Assembly: GCF_027942295.1 (NCBI RefSeq) | Contig: NZ_CP101416.1 | Coordinates: 868,001-932,000 of the forward strand | Length of the DNA: 64,000 bases | Reading direction: 5' to 3' | Source of the DNA: Pseudanabaena sp. Chao 1811 | Lineage (GTDB): Bacteria; Cyanobacteriota; Cyanobacteriia; Pseudanabaenales; Pseudanabaenaceae | Shown: positions 1 through 7,956 of the stretch, piece by piece | How positions within the stretch are numbered: the first letter of the stretch is position 1 | Layout: every line of letters starts with the position of its first letter | The notes under the pieces: generated by a model | Databases searched by the model: none | Told to the model about the DNA's origin: nothing | What the model saw: only the letters and a program-made list of their open reading frames with translations | Program-made: the position numbers and the translations under genes

Positions 1-260
1 AGCGTGGACGGATTTCTCTCTCTACCAAGCAACTTGAGGCAGAACCCGGTGACATGGTGCGTGATCCCCAACTTGTTTACGCTAAGGCAGAAGAAATGGC
101 TGCGAAGTATCGTGAACAACTAAATGCACCTCCTGCGGTAATGGAAATTCCCTTGCCTCCAGTAGATGATGATTATGAAGTTCCCGATGCTATGGAAGAG
201 CCTGAAATTCCTGAAGAAGTAGTGGCTGAAGCAGTAGAAGAAGCTACGGCTGAAGTTTAA
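1..260 (+). CDS. rpsA: 30S ribosomal protein S1, C-terminal end (partial)
   Basis: The frame is open from the window edge (first full codon at base 3) to TAA at 258-260, so only about 85 residues are present. It reads [18 protein letters not shown] and then [16 protein letters not shown], which is how cyanobacterial S1 proteins end after the last S1 RNA-binding repeat. An acidic Glu/Pro/Val tail follows. S1 binds mRNA on the 30S subunit during initiation. A strong hairpin starts 7 bp after the stop. The identification rests on recalled similarity of this short end, and most of the gene lies outside the window. Confidence 0.85.
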   Translation, partial: RGRISLSTKQLEAEPGDMVRDPQLVYAKAEEMAAKYREQLNAPPAVMEIPLPPVDDDYEVPDAMEEPEIPEEVVAEAVEEATAEV

Positions 261-266
261 TCAAAT

Positions 267-307
267 AAATAACAAAGCCAATGCTCATAGCATTGGCTTT
301 GTTATTT
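267..307 (+). terminator. Terminator hairpin after rpsA
   Basis: Perfect inverted repeat: the 19-nt arm at 267-285 pairs with 289-307 around the loop CAT. The arms are A-rich on the left and T-rich on the right, so it could work as an intrinsic terminator in both directions, for rpsA and for transcription leaving the STAS gene region. Confidence 0.8.
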
Positions 308-361
308 ATCACTTGAGAAGCAGTCCTAAACACTGCTTCTTTTTTATTCCCGATCTCCCCT

Positions 362-685
362 CTAGCTTAAGGTTGCATTGAAATCATCAATGGTTGGATA
401 AATTTTAAAAATCTTAGTCATACTAGTAAGTTCAAATAGCATTTGCACTTGATCATTAGCACCACAAATTACCATTTCACCATTACTGTTACGGATTGAT
501 TTGAGAGCTGAAACTAGAGCACCTAGCCCCGAACTATCCATAAAAGTGATCTCTTGGAGATCAACTAGTAAGTACTTAGGAGAATTTGTAGCTGACGCAA
601 TATCATTGACTTGACGGCGGAAATCAGCCGCAGTTGTGACATCAAGCCTGCCTGAAGGCTGGATAACTTTTACTTCATTACTCAT
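362..685 (-). CDS. STAS-domain anti-sigma-factor antagonist-like protein
   Basis: This 107-residue protein is a single STAS domain, the fold of SpoIIAA and RsbV. The signature [16 protein letters not shown] lies at residues 46-61. Ser51, directly after Asp50, matches the serine that is phosphorylated in SpoIIAA-type proteins. Such proteins bind an anti-sigma/switch kinase when unphosphorylated and are reset by a PP2C phosphatase. No kinase or phosphatase is adjacent, so its partners must be encoded elsewhere; a PP2C phosphatase lies at 56.3-58.6 kb. It is transcribed alone, convergent with rpsA and divergent from mrp. The family is certain, the target is unknown. Confidence 0.88.
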   Translation of the reverse strand: MSNEVKVIQPSGRLDVTTAADFRRQVNDIASATNSPKYLLVDLQEITFMDSSGLGALVSALKSIRNSNGEMVICGANDQVQMLFELTSMTKIFKIYPTIDDFNATLS

Positions 686-874
686 GGATTTATTTCCTGA
701 CTTAGAGATTTATTTATTTTGATAATTGAGGGATACGAAATACTTAACCAATGCTGTAAGAGGATGTTTCACCATAAGCATAAATCTTTATCGATAACTT
801 TGGTTCTTATTTGAGCTTTAATGAAATCTTGGCAGTATTAAGTAATTTCTTTAATTTTTTAACTTTCTAAATCT

Positions 875-1951
875 ATGGCTGATTTACATGATTTGCAAGC
901 GATAAAGGACGTATTAACACCAATTATCGATCCCGATCGCCAAAAAAGCATTATCGAACTAGACATGGTGCGCGATATTGCGATCAAGTCCAATGGGGTA
1001 GTCAGCTTTACGCTTTTATTAAATGATCCCAATAGTCCTAAACGCGACCCGTTAATTCAAGAATGTAAAACTGCGATTAAGGCGATCGCAACAGTTACCG
1101 ATGTTTGGGTAAAGGTGATTGCTAATAGCCCTGCGATCGCCACTCCAGCAGCTCCAACTAATGCCTTACAAGGTATCGAAGGCGTAAAACATATTATTGC
1201 TATCTCCAGTGGGAAAGGCGGCGTAGGTAAAACCTCAATATCAGTCAATATTGCCGTAGCCCTCGCCGATATGGGGGCAAAGGTGGGGCTACTTGATGCG
1301 GATATTTATGGGCCAAACGTGCCACTAATGCTTGGAGTAGAAGCTGCACAGGTGAAGGTCGTTAAAGCAGAAAATGGTGCAGATGTAGTTGAGCCAGCCT
1401 TTAACTATGGTGTGAAAATCATTTCGATGGCATTTTTGATTGCGAAGGATCAGCCTGTGGTTTGGCGGGGACCAATGCTCAATGGTGTGATTCGGCAGTT
1501 TCTCTATCAAGCAAACTGGGGCGAACTCGATTATTTAATTGTGGATATGCCCCCCGGTACTGGTGATGCACAACTAACCCTCACGCAATCTGTACCATTG
1601 GCAGGAGCCGTGATCGTAACTACACCACAAACTGTATCGCTCTTAGATTCTCGCAAGGGCTTGAGGATGTTCCAAAATATGGGTATTCCTGTTTTAGGCA
1701 TTGTCGAAAATATGAGCTATTTCATTCCCCCCGATATGCCTGATAAGCAATACGATATTTTTGGTTCTGGTGGTGGTAAGAAGGCTTCCGATGAGCTTGG
1801 TGTTGATCTGCTCGGTTGCGTGCCGCTAGAAATTAGTCTGCGCGAAGGTGGCGATCGCGGCGTGCCGATTGTCTTAGGTCATCCTGAGTCTGCTTCGGCT
1901 AAGGCTTTAAGGGAAATTGCTAAAGCGATCGCAACCAAAGTCCAAGCGTAA
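875..1951 (+). CDS. mrp: Mrp/NBP35-family P-loop ATPase (Fe-S cluster carrier)
   Basis: This 358-residue protein has a MIP18/DUF59-type domain at about residues 5-90 and then a ParA/MinD-like ATPase domain. The deviant Walker A SSGKGGVGKT is at 111-120, followed by LLDADIYGPNVPLMLG and DMPPGTGDAQLTL, all diagnostic of Mrp/ApbC proteins that carry and transfer Fe-S clusters. The CxxC cluster-binding pair seen near the C-terminus of many family members is not visible; the equivalent stretch reads ENMSYFIPPDMPDKQYDIFG, as I recall for cyanobacterial Mrp. No strong ribosome-binding site precedes ATG 875. The 3' end and downstream flank are partly repeated at about 2.81-2.97 kb. Confidence 0.93.
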   Translation: MADLHDLQAIKDVLTPIIDPDRQKSIIELDMVRDIAIKSNGVVSFTLLLNDPNSPKRDPLIQECKTAIKAIATVTDVWVKVIANSPAIATPAAPTNALQGIEGVKHIIAISSGKGGVGKTSISVNIAVALADMGAKVGLLDADIYGPNVPLMLGVEAAQVKVVKAENGADVVEPAFNYGVKIISMAFLIAKDQPVVWRGPMLNGVIRQFLYQANWGELDYLIVDMPPGTGDAQLTLTQSVPLAGAVIVTTPQTVSLLDSRKGLRMFQNMGIPVLGIVENMSYFIPPDMPDKQYDIFGSGGGKKASDELGVDLLGCVPLEISLREGGDRGVPIVLGHPESASAKALREIAKAIATKVQA

Positions 1952-2205
1952 ACTGATAATTCTTGGTTATGTACCCAATCTAAAAGTTTGCGAAATCTCG
2001 TCTCAACTTGCCTATTTTTGGATTTAGTTGAGTGAGTTTATGTAGCTCAGGAACAAGCGCAAAAATAAAGTATCCCTAAGTTGACAAAAACTCAGATTTC
2101 CATATTTACTTTTTTGGTACTTTATTAATTAGCGAGTCCCTAGTTAATGCCTGAAAGTTTCTGCCTAGTGCACTGATTTAGGTGATTAGGCGGAAACTGC
2201 TTTGA
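1918..2205 (+). repeat. mrp 3' end and flank, copy 1 of a degenerate direct repeat
   Basis: The last codons of mrp and the following intergenic DNA match 2808-2965 by eye in two blocks: about 1926-2010 (GCGATCGC, AAAGTC, GCGTAA, TTATGTACCCA and CTCAA in the same order) and about 2150-2200 (CTGAAAGT, GATTAGGC, AAACT). The two copies bracket the exonuclease gene. The rest of this 292-bp gap shows no convincing promoter or hairpin. Confidence 0.6.
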
Positions 2206-2243
2206 GGTTCACAAATTTATATGTGATTGTTTAGGATATTTAG

Positions 2244-2765
2244 ATGAGCTACATTATGGTTGATGTAGAAGCTGATGGTCCAATTCCAGGAGATTACTCG
2301 ATGATCTCCTTTGGCGCTATCGTTGTAGAGCCTTCGCTAAGCAAAACATTTTACGCACAACTCAAACCAATTTCAGAGAAGTGGATTCCAGAAGCTCTTC
2401 AAATCAGTGGTTTTACCCGTGAAGAGACATTCACCTTTGAGGAGCCTCAAACAGTAATGGAAAATTTTTCGTTGTGGATTGAAGCTGAAATTTCAGGTAG
2501 AGCGTTTTTTATCTCAGATAATAACGGGTTTGATTGGCAGTTTATTAATTGGTACTTTCATCATTTTTGTGGTAATAATCCATTTGGATATGCATCAAGC
2601 AATTTAGGCTCACTCTATAAAGGTTTAGTTAAAGATACCTTTGTGAACTTCAAGCATTTGAGAAAAACAGCGCATACACACAATGCCCTAGACGATGCTC
2701 GCGGGAATGCAGAGGCACTTTTACAACTTAAGGAAGAGTTTGATCTGAAAATCAGCCTAAAATGA
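2244..2765 (+). CDS. DEDD-type 3'-5' exonuclease (RNase H fold)
   Basis: This 173-residue protein starts MSYIMVDVEADGPIPGDYSM. The DxE pair (Asp7, Glu9) fits the ExoI motif of DnaQ-like exonucleases. A central SDNNGFDWQF supplies the ExoII Asp, and THNALDDARGNAEAL near the C-terminus supplies the ExoIII H-x4-D of the DEDDh subgroup. These four acids bind two metal ions for 3'-5' hydrolysis of DNA or RNA. It is a stand-alone nuclease; whether it proofreads, matures RNA or degrades invading nucleic acid cannot be told. It is flanked on both sides by copies of the mrp downstream flank, which suggests that the gene arrived by insertion or that the region was duplicated. Confidence 0.82.
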   Translation: MSYIMVDVEADGPIPGDYSMISFGAIVVEPSLSKTFYAQLKPISEKWIPEALQISGFTREETFTFEEPQTVMENFSLWIEAEISGRAFFISDNNGFDWQFINWYFHHFCGNNPFGYASSNLGSLYKGLVKDTFVNFKHLRKTAHTHNALDDARGNAEALLQLKEEFDLKISLK

Positions 2766-2807
2766 TAGTCTGTCAGACTGTATCAGCGATCGCCTATTTT
2801 GATTTTA

Positions 2808-2965
2808 GATAGAGAAATAGGCGATCGCGGCTAAAGTCTATGCGTAAAAGGCTTATTCTCGTTTAGTTATGTACCCAGAGCTAAAATTTGACTAGACTAC
2901 GGCTCAATTGCTGAAAGTCTCTATATAATGCCACTTATAGTCTGATTAGGCTAAAACTCTTCTCT
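2808..2965 (+). repeat. mrp 3'-end copy 2 (degenerate direct repeat)
   Basis: GCGATCGCGGCTAAAGTC followed by TATGCGTAA reads like a diverged copy of the mrp C-terminal codons (AIAxKVxA stop). TTATGTACCCA and CTGAAAGTCTCT then follow in the same order as downstream of mrp. Most of the 301-bp gap between the exonuclease and the methyltransferase is this copy; I see nothing else in the gap. Confidence 0.6.
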
Positions 2966-3066
2966 TCTAATACATAGGGGCTTACTAGGTGATTAGTGGA
3001 GATATTCCTGAAAGGTTATTTGTAGAAACAACGAAGTAAAATTCGCCCAAATTCTAAGACTGCTTT

Positions 3067-3819
3067 ATGTTTGATTTTTATGATCAACTCGCCCCCTTCT
3101 ATCACCTCATTTACAGTGATTGGGAATCAGCAATTGAGAGACAGGCAACCCAGCTATCTACCATTATCGCAAAGTATTGGGATACACCAATTCAGACAAT
3201 TCTAGATGTATCTTGCGGTATTGGCACACAGGCGATCGGTTTGGCGAGCAAAGGCTACCGAGTGACTGCATCAGATATCTCATCCAAAGAGATTGAACGA
3301 GCTAAAGAAGAAGCCCAACGAAGGCATCTTGATATCAATTTGTCAGTCTGCGACATGCGAACGGCGTACGATTGTCATCAAGCTCAATTCGATATTGTTA
3401 TTTCGTGTGACAACTCAATCCCTCACTTACTGAATGACGAGGAGATTTTAAAAGCCTTAGAACAAATGTATCTCTGTACTCGTTCTGGTGGAGGATGCTT
3501 AATAACAATCCGTGATTATGAAAAAGAGCAAAGAGGAAGTGGTATTGTCAAGCCTTATGGAATTCGCGAAGAAGCTGGCAAACGTTACTTAGTATTTCAA
3601 GTTTGGGATTTTGAAGGTGATATCTATAACTTATCAATGTATTTTATTGAGGAGGATAAGCAGCTTAGGACTGCAAAGACCCATATAATGCATTCTCGCT
3701 ACTACGCAATTAGCCTTCATCATCTAACACATCTAATGCAAGAGGTCGGCTATGTTTCAGTGGTTCAGCTTAATGACCATTTTTTCCAGCCAGTTCTAGT
3801 TGGTATAAAAGCTAGCTAA
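3067..3819 (+). CDS. Class I SAM-dependent methyltransferase
   Basis: This 250-residue protein has the Rossmann methyltransferase layout. It begins MFDFYDQLAPFYHLIYSDWE, typical of small-molecule methyltransferases. Motif I is ILDVSCGIGTQAIGLASKGY (about residues 49-68), followed by an acidic SDISSKEIERA at the end of strand beta-2 and DIVISCDNSIPHLL as the post-II region. S-adenosylmethionine binding is therefore well supported. The substrate is not evident, and the neighbours give no pathway. Confidence 0.85.
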   Translation: MFDFYDQLAPFYHLIYSDWESAIERQATQLSTIIAKYWDTPIQTILDVSCGIGTQAIGLASKGYRVTASDISSKEIERAKEEAQRRHLDINLSVCDMRTAYDCHQAQFDIVISCDNSIPHLLNDEEILKALEQMYLCTRSGGGCLITIRDYEKEQRGSGIVKPYGIREEAGKRYLVFQVWDFEGDIYNLSMYFIEEDKQLRTAKTHIMHSRYYAISLHHLTHLMQEVGYVSVVQLNDHFFQPVLVGIKAS

Positions 3820-3879
3820 CCATTCCGTTGCAATCTGAATGGATTAAAATAGTTGATTGCGCTTGAACGATTTAAACCT

Positions 3880-4551
3880 ATGGCATTTGAACTCGACCAT
3901 ATTTTTATCTGTACTGATATAAATGCTTGGGAAGCAGATCGTTTAGTAGCCTTTGGATTCATAGAAGGATCGGCTAACGTACATCTAGGACAAGGCACAG
4001 CCAACCGTCGTTTTTTCTTTCACAATGCGATGATCGAAATGCTGTGGGTACATAATTCCGAAGAGACTAAATCTGAGTCAATTCGCCGCACTCATCTTGG
4101 GGAAAGATGGGAAAATCGCAAGGGTACTGCATGTCCTTTTGGAATCTGCTTGCGGTCAGTAACAGCGAGCAATGGAACCGTTCCATTTTCTCATTGGGCA
4201 TACCATCCACCCTATTTACCTGAAACGATGAGTATTGCTGTAGGCACAAATAGTCACTTATTAAATGAGCCAATGCTTTTCCAGATTCCTTTTGGAAAAC
4301 GTCCAGATCAATATCCTCCCGAAAAAGCTCAGCCCATAGAGCACAGCCATGGCTTGCGGGAAATAACTCGGTTAGCAATGGTTAGTCCTACAGCAAATAA
4401 TATTTCACCAGAATTTCAAGCGGTGATTGATAGCAATATTCTCAACATAAGAGAAGGCAAAAATTATTGTATTGAGATTGGTTTTGATGGAGAGATACAA
4501 GGTAATCAATTGGATTGTCGCCCTGAATTACCTATGATCTTATTTTGGTAG
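3880..4551 (+). CDS. VOC/glyoxalase-like domain protein
   Basis: About 223 residues starting MAFELDHIFICTDINAWEAD, the opening beta-alpha-beta of a vicinal-oxygen-chelate fold. It continues ANRRFFFHNAMIEMLWVHN, a common VOC half-module with His and Glu as possible metal ligands. A longer frame begins at TTG 3853, but ATG 3880 starts exactly at the domain and is preferred. The protein resembles glyoxalase-like hypotheticals that often act on small electrophiles or antibiotics; the substrate is unknown. It follows the methyltransferase by 60 bp on the same strand and may be co-transcribed. Confidence 0.65.
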   Translation: MAFELDHIFICTDINAWEADRLVAFGFIEGSANVHLGQGTANRRFFFHNAMIEMLWVHNSEETKSESIRRTHLGERWENRKGTACPFGICLRSVTASNGTVPFSHWAYHPPYLPETMSIAVGTNSHLLNEPMLFQIPFGKRPDQYPPEKAQPIEHSHGLREITRLAMVSPTANNISPEFQAVIDSNILNIREGKNYCIEIGFDGEIQGNQLDCRPELPMILFW

Positions 4552-4748
4552 TCCATCTATGGATTGATTAGTTCATTTCCACATAGTAAAAAACAAACTC
4601 AGACATGCGCCACTCGCAGAAATTGGAATGCAAGTCTGTATGTCTTGCAACTCTTACGCTGAGTTAAATTTACTCGTGCTAAACCTGTAAACTAGCGATC
4701 GCTTATTTTGCTATTAGGCAACTTATGAGTTATCCTAGACAAGCTGTT

Positions 4749-4782
4749 AAAAAACACACGCTTGAGGTTTCGGGTGTTTTTT
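4749..4782 (+). other. Hairpin in the rpsB leader
   Basis: In the 320-bp gap before rpsB, nine bases at 4749-4757 (AAAAAACAC) pair with 4774-4782 (GTGTTTTTT) around a 16-nt loop, followed by TTG and T5. It lies 90 bp upstream of the rpsB start. It could be an attenuator in an rpsB leader (ribosomal protein leaders are often autoregulatory) or a terminator for the upstream genes. A second small hairpin is at about 4630-4650 (TGCAAG/CTTGCA). The assignment is by inspection only. Confidence 0.4.
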
Positions 4783-4871
4783 GTTTTTAAAATTTCGCAA
4801 AGTCAAAATTTTAAAAATATCAAATTCCATCTCAGGCGCAAGGACAAACCCGAACACAGGAGAAAACTTAA

Positions 4872-5651
4872 ATGGGAGTCGTAACCCTAGCCCAATTGCT
4901 AGAGTCGGGAGTTCACTTCGGGCATCAAACCCGTCGTTGGAACCCCAAGATGGAGCCTTACATCTTCACCGAGCGTAATGGCGTTCACATCATTGACCTT
5001 GTGCAAACCGCACAGTACCTCGAAGAAGCCTATGCATACTTGCGTCAAGCTTCCGAGCAAGGCAAGAAAGTATTATTTGTCGGAACCAAGCGTCAAGCTG
5101 CTGGTCTGATTGCTCAAGAAGCCGCCCGTTGTGGTAGCTACTACATCAACCAACGCTGGTTGGGTGGAATGCTCACCAACTGGACAACCATCAAAACCCG
5201 TGTCGATCGCCTTAAGGATCTCGAACGTCGCGATGAAAGTGGTGCATTAGATCGCCTACCTAAAAAGGAAGCATCCACCCTGCGCCGCGAAATGGAAAAG
5301 CTCCGCAAATATCTCGGTGGTATCAAGTTGATGCGTAAGCCACCCGATATCGTGATCATCGTTGACCACAAGCGTGAGTATAACGCTGTTCAAGAATGCC
5401 AAAAGTTGCGTATTCCCATCGTATCTTTGCTTGACACCAACTGCGATCCCGATAGCGTTGACATCGGTATTCCTGCCAATGATGATGCAATTCGCTCGAT
5501 CAAGTTGATTGTCGGTAAGCTTGCCGATGCGATCTACGAAGGTCGTCATGGCGATATCGAAGATATCGAATATGAAATCTCTGCTGAAGAAGTAGAAGCC
5601 TACGCTGATGATGAAATCATCACTGGCGACGAAGAAGAAGCAGAAGCATAA
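4872..5651 (+). CDS. rpsB: 30S ribosomal protein S2
   Basis: 259 residues beginning [20 protein letters not shown], with the S2 signatures [33 protein letters not shown] and [16 protein letters not shown]2 binds the 30S head-body junction late in assembly and is needed to recruit S1. The C-terminal 30 residues are acidic. ATG 4872 is preceded by AGGAG at 4858-4862. In many bacteria rpsB is followed by tsf; here a strong terminator follows and no tsf is in the window, so the gene appears to be transcribed singly. Confidence 0.97.
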   Translation: MGVVTLAQLLESGVHFGHQTRRWNPKMEPYIFTERNGVHIIDLVQTAQYLEEAYAYLRQASEQGKKVLFVGTKRQAAGLIAQEAARCGSYYINQRWLGGMLTNWTTIKTRVDRLKDLERRDESGALDRLPKKEASTLRREMEKLRKYLGGIKLMRKPPDIVIIVDHKREYNAVQECQKLRIPIVSLLDTNCDPDSVDIGIPANDDAIRSIKLIVGKLADAIYEGRHGDIEDIEYEISAEEVEAYADDEIITGDEEEAEA

Positions 5652-5661
5652 ATCTTTGCAT

Positions 5662-5694
5662 AAAAAAGGGGGGTGCTTAGCGCCCCCCTTTTTT
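5662..5694. terminator. Bidirectional terminator between rpsB and the relE remnant
   Basis: A6G6 (5662-5673) pairs with C6T6 (5683-5694); the inner TGC/GCG pairs around TTA. It suits rpsB transcription on the plus strand and the converging toxin-antitoxin pair on the minus strand. Confidence 0.88.
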
Positions 5695-5701
5695 ATTGGC
5701 A

Positions 5702-5970
5702 TTAATAAACTTCATCGTGACTACCAATATCAACGAAAACAATCATTCATCTTGGATTAGAAAGATACAAATAATTCGGTATTCATAGGTCAAGCTACAG
5801 GCATAAAATTCGCTAAGATCCCCTTTTAGTTTATGTGTTTTTAGCGATGGATCGAATGGATCAGTTTTTAGCTTTTCTAGAACTTCTCCATACTTATCAG
5901 TTAAATGAGGACGTTTTTTAAAGAATTTACGTTCTTTACGTGTATAGTCACCATCCTTAACTAATTTCAT
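5702..5970 (-). pseudogene. RelE/YafQ-type toxin, frameshifted near the C-terminus
   Basis: The frame from ATG 5970 gives 75 residues with the RelE-family stretch KTHKLKGDLSEFYACSLTYE followed by YRIICIF, and stops at TGA 5743-5745 after LIQDE. In the next frame, starting at the overlapping ATT, the sequence continues IVFVDIGSHDEVY and stops at 5702. That is exactly the conserved C-terminus of RelE/StbE mRNA interferases. A single lost base between GAA and ATT explains the break. The intact toxin would have about 89 residues and cut mRNA on the ribosome. The lost tail normally carries catalytic and core residues, so the toxin is probably inactive unless this is a sequencing error. It overlaps the antitoxin by 14 bp. 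Confidence 0.8.
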
Positions 5971-6214
5971 TCTTTAAATCTTGAATATAAGCTTTTACAT
6001 TATTAATCTCGGTAAAGCCCGATAAACCTTCCTGTTTAATTTTTTGGATGGTGCTTAAGCATTGATGCTTATCTATTTTGAGATCTTCATCAGCTTCTTG
6101 TTCTATTTCGCTATTAATGCCAAGCCGAAAATAGTGAATCAGATCATATAAAGCGGATAGCTTGGATTCGGGAATATATTGCAACTCGTTAATGATGGCA
6201 TCTTTATTTGACAT
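5957..6214 (-). CDS. Antitoxin of the RelE-type module
   Basis: This 85-residue protein, MSNKDAIINELQYIPESKLS and on, contains an N-terminal helical segment, an acidic middle (EIEQEADEDLKIDKHQ) and a C-terminal LSGFTEINNVKAYIQDLKNE likely to wrap the toxin. It overlaps the start of the toxin gene by 14 bp in the usual antitoxin-first order. The role is inferred from position and size. The DNA-binding fold cannot be named with confidence. Confidence 0.65.
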   Translation of the reverse strand: MSNKDAIINELQYIPESKLSALYDLIHYFRLGINSEIEQEADEDLKIDKHQCLSTIQKIKQEGLSGFTEINNVKAYIQDLKNEIS

Positions 6215-6251
6215 TGTTCGATACCTGTAAAAGTTAATGTTTAAAAGATCG

Positions 6252-7397
6252 CTATTGATAAATTTTACCTAATAAAACCGATCGCTTGGCTCCTGTGACA
6301 CTGGGTAAATTGCCATAGCGCTCTTTAATTCGTAAATATCCTAATACCGCAAAGGCGATCGCCTCTTTACTATCGCCACTCAAACCAAAGTCATCAGTAC
6401 GTTGCACGATCGCAGGCTTGAGCAAATCCTGTAAGCGCTCCATCAAGTAACCATTGCGTCCACCACCACCACCGACTAAAACCTCTTCAGGAAATACAGG
6501 CAGAAAATCGCGATAACTTTTGGCGATCGCCCTAGCCGTAAATTCCGTCAACGTGGCGAGAATATCGTAATTACCTAAATCTTGGCATTCCCCTAAAAGT
6601 TCTTCTAAATAGACAGGACTAAATAACTCGCGCCCCGTTGATTTTGGCGGAGGAATGAGAAAAAATTCTTGCTCTAGCCATTGATTAATTAAATCTAAAT
6701 TAGCTTTACCTTGTCTTGCGATCGCCCCATCCCGATCAAAAGGCTGACCAAATAATTTCTGAGTTGCCATATCCATCAGGACATTTCCAGCCCCATTATC
6801 AAACCCAAATATTTGCTCTGGAATTGCTCCTGCATTGGGTGGTAAATAGGTGACATTACTAATCCCGCCAATATTTTGGCAAGCCCGATATTTAGTAGGG
6901 TGCGATAACAACAAAGCATCCACCATTGGCACTAGCGGCGCACCTTGCCCCCCAACTTCAATATCCGCAACCCGAAAATCGCTGACCGTCTTAATTCCCG
7001 TTAATTCTGCAATGACTGCACCTCGCCCCAGTTGCACCGTATAGCCCATCTTTTGATCTGCGGGTGGACGATGAAATACGGTTTGACCATGAGAACCAAT
7101 TAAATCTGGCGGTTGATCGCCTTTCTGCCTAATCGCTAAAGCTGCTTTAGCAAAACTCTCGGCAATGCGATCATCAAGTTCACATATTTGCTGTAGCGAT
7201 CGCGGTTCACCTGCACAAACGGCAAGGATTTCTCTTCTTAAATCTGCCTCATATTCATAGGTATGCCCTGCGATTAGGTTAGTGCTAAGGATACCTTGGC
7301 GATCGCAAATTTCTACAAGCGCCGCATCAATCCCATCTACTGATGTGCCACTCATCAAGCCGATCGCTAATATTTTGTCCGTTGTTAGGTGTGTCAA
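6252..7397 (-). CDS. anmK: Anhydro-N-acetylmuramic acid kinase
   Basis: About 381 residues. The N-terminal ILAIGLMSGTSVDGIDAALV, the SHGQTVFHRP motif, GQGAPLVPMVDALLL and GFDNGAGNVLMD are all hallmarks of AnmK, which cleaves and phosphorylates 1,6-anhydro-MurNAc to MurNAc-6-phosphate in peptidoglycan recycling. The C-terminal VLVGGGGGRNGYLMERL fits the sugar-kinase/actin fold. There is no ATG near the domain start: in-frame TTG codons are at 7397 (giving MTHLTTDKILAIG) and 7442. I prefer 7397 because it leaves only a short leader, but this is uncertain. The gene is divergent from the HAD gene. Confidence 0.92.
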   Translation of the reverse strand: MTHLTTDKILAIGLMSGTSVDGIDAALVEICDRQGILSTNLIAGHTYEYEADLRREILAVCAGEPRSLQQICELDDRIAESFAKAALAIRQKGDQPPDLIGSHGQTVFHRPPADQKMGYTVQLGRGAVIAELTGIKTVSDFRVADIEVGGQGAPLVPMVDALLLSHPTKYRACQNIGGISNVTYLPPNAGAIPEQIFGFDNGAGNVLMDMATQKLFGQPFDRDGAIARQGKANLDLINQWLEQEFFLIPPPKSTGRELFSPVYLEELLGECQDLGNYDILATLTEFTARAIAKSYRDFLPVFPEEVLVGGGGGRNGYLMERLQDLLKPAIVQRTDDFGLSGDSKEAIAFAVLGYLRIKERYGNLPSVTGAKRSVLLGKIYQ

Positions 7398-7448
7398 TTC
7401 TGCTAATACAAATATGATGAATATTGATACATCTATTATCAAATACCA

Positions 7449-7916
7449 ATGTGGATTTTCTTAGATATTGATGGAGTGCTTGTCCCAGAGAAAAAATTTG
7501 ACAAGCCAGTTCCACAAGAGGATTACATGAAATTTGATCCTGAATGTCTTGAGAAATTTGAAAATGTTCTACGGAAATTTACTGAAGCAAGAGTGGTCAT
7601 AAGCTCTTCGTGGCGAGAAATTTTTCCCTTTGAAGTAATCCCACCACTTTTTTCGTCAGATATTACAGCGCGGATAGTTGGTGTAACTCCTCTCTTAGAG
7701 ACTACGATTATCCACAATTTCCAGTTTCTCCGTCATCAGGAGGTTTTGGAATATCTGAGACAAAATCAAGCAGAAGGCTCCAGTTGGGTAGCAATTGATG
7801 ATATTCCTGAACATTACGCACCAAACACACCAGTTGTTGTAACTGATCCTTATATTGGGTTTGACGATAATTCAGCTAAAATTCTTACCCAGTACCTAAG
7901 TGCATTTAGAGCATAA
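7449..7916 (+). CDS. Small HAD-like protein
   Basis: 155 residues starting MWIFLDIDGVLVPEKKF. DIDGV is the HAD nucleophile motif (DxDxV/T), and a downstream VVISSSWRE matches the Ser/Thr motif II. WVAIDDIPEHY near residue 113 supplies the motif IV acids. The SSSWR variant without a large cap domain resembles the HAD modules attached to Swiss-army-knife RNA repair proteins; here it stands alone. Probable phosphatase or nucleotidase, substrate unknown. A terminator hairpin overlaps its stop. Confidence 0.75.
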   Translation: MWIFLDIDGVLVPEKKFDKPVPQEDYMKFDPECLEKFENVLRKFTEARVVISSSWREIFPFEVIPPLFSSDITARIVGVTPLLETTIIHNFQFLRHQEVLEYLRQNQAEGSSWVAIDDIPEHYAPNTPVVVTDPYIGFDDNSAKILTQYLSAFRA

Positions 7917-7941
7917 AAAAGGGCGCAAAGCGCCCTTTTTT
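7915..7941. terminator. Bidirectional terminator between the HAD gene and gnd
   Basis: A6GGGCGC (7915-7926) pairs with GCGCCCT6 (7930-7941) around AAA, placed between two convergent genes. Confidence 0.88.
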
Positions 7942-7956
7942 ATATTCAAGTAAATT

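Noticed and set aside
4781-4978. 65-codon frame upstream of and into rpsB
   Set aside because: It overlaps the rpsB start in another frame and has no resemblance to any protein.
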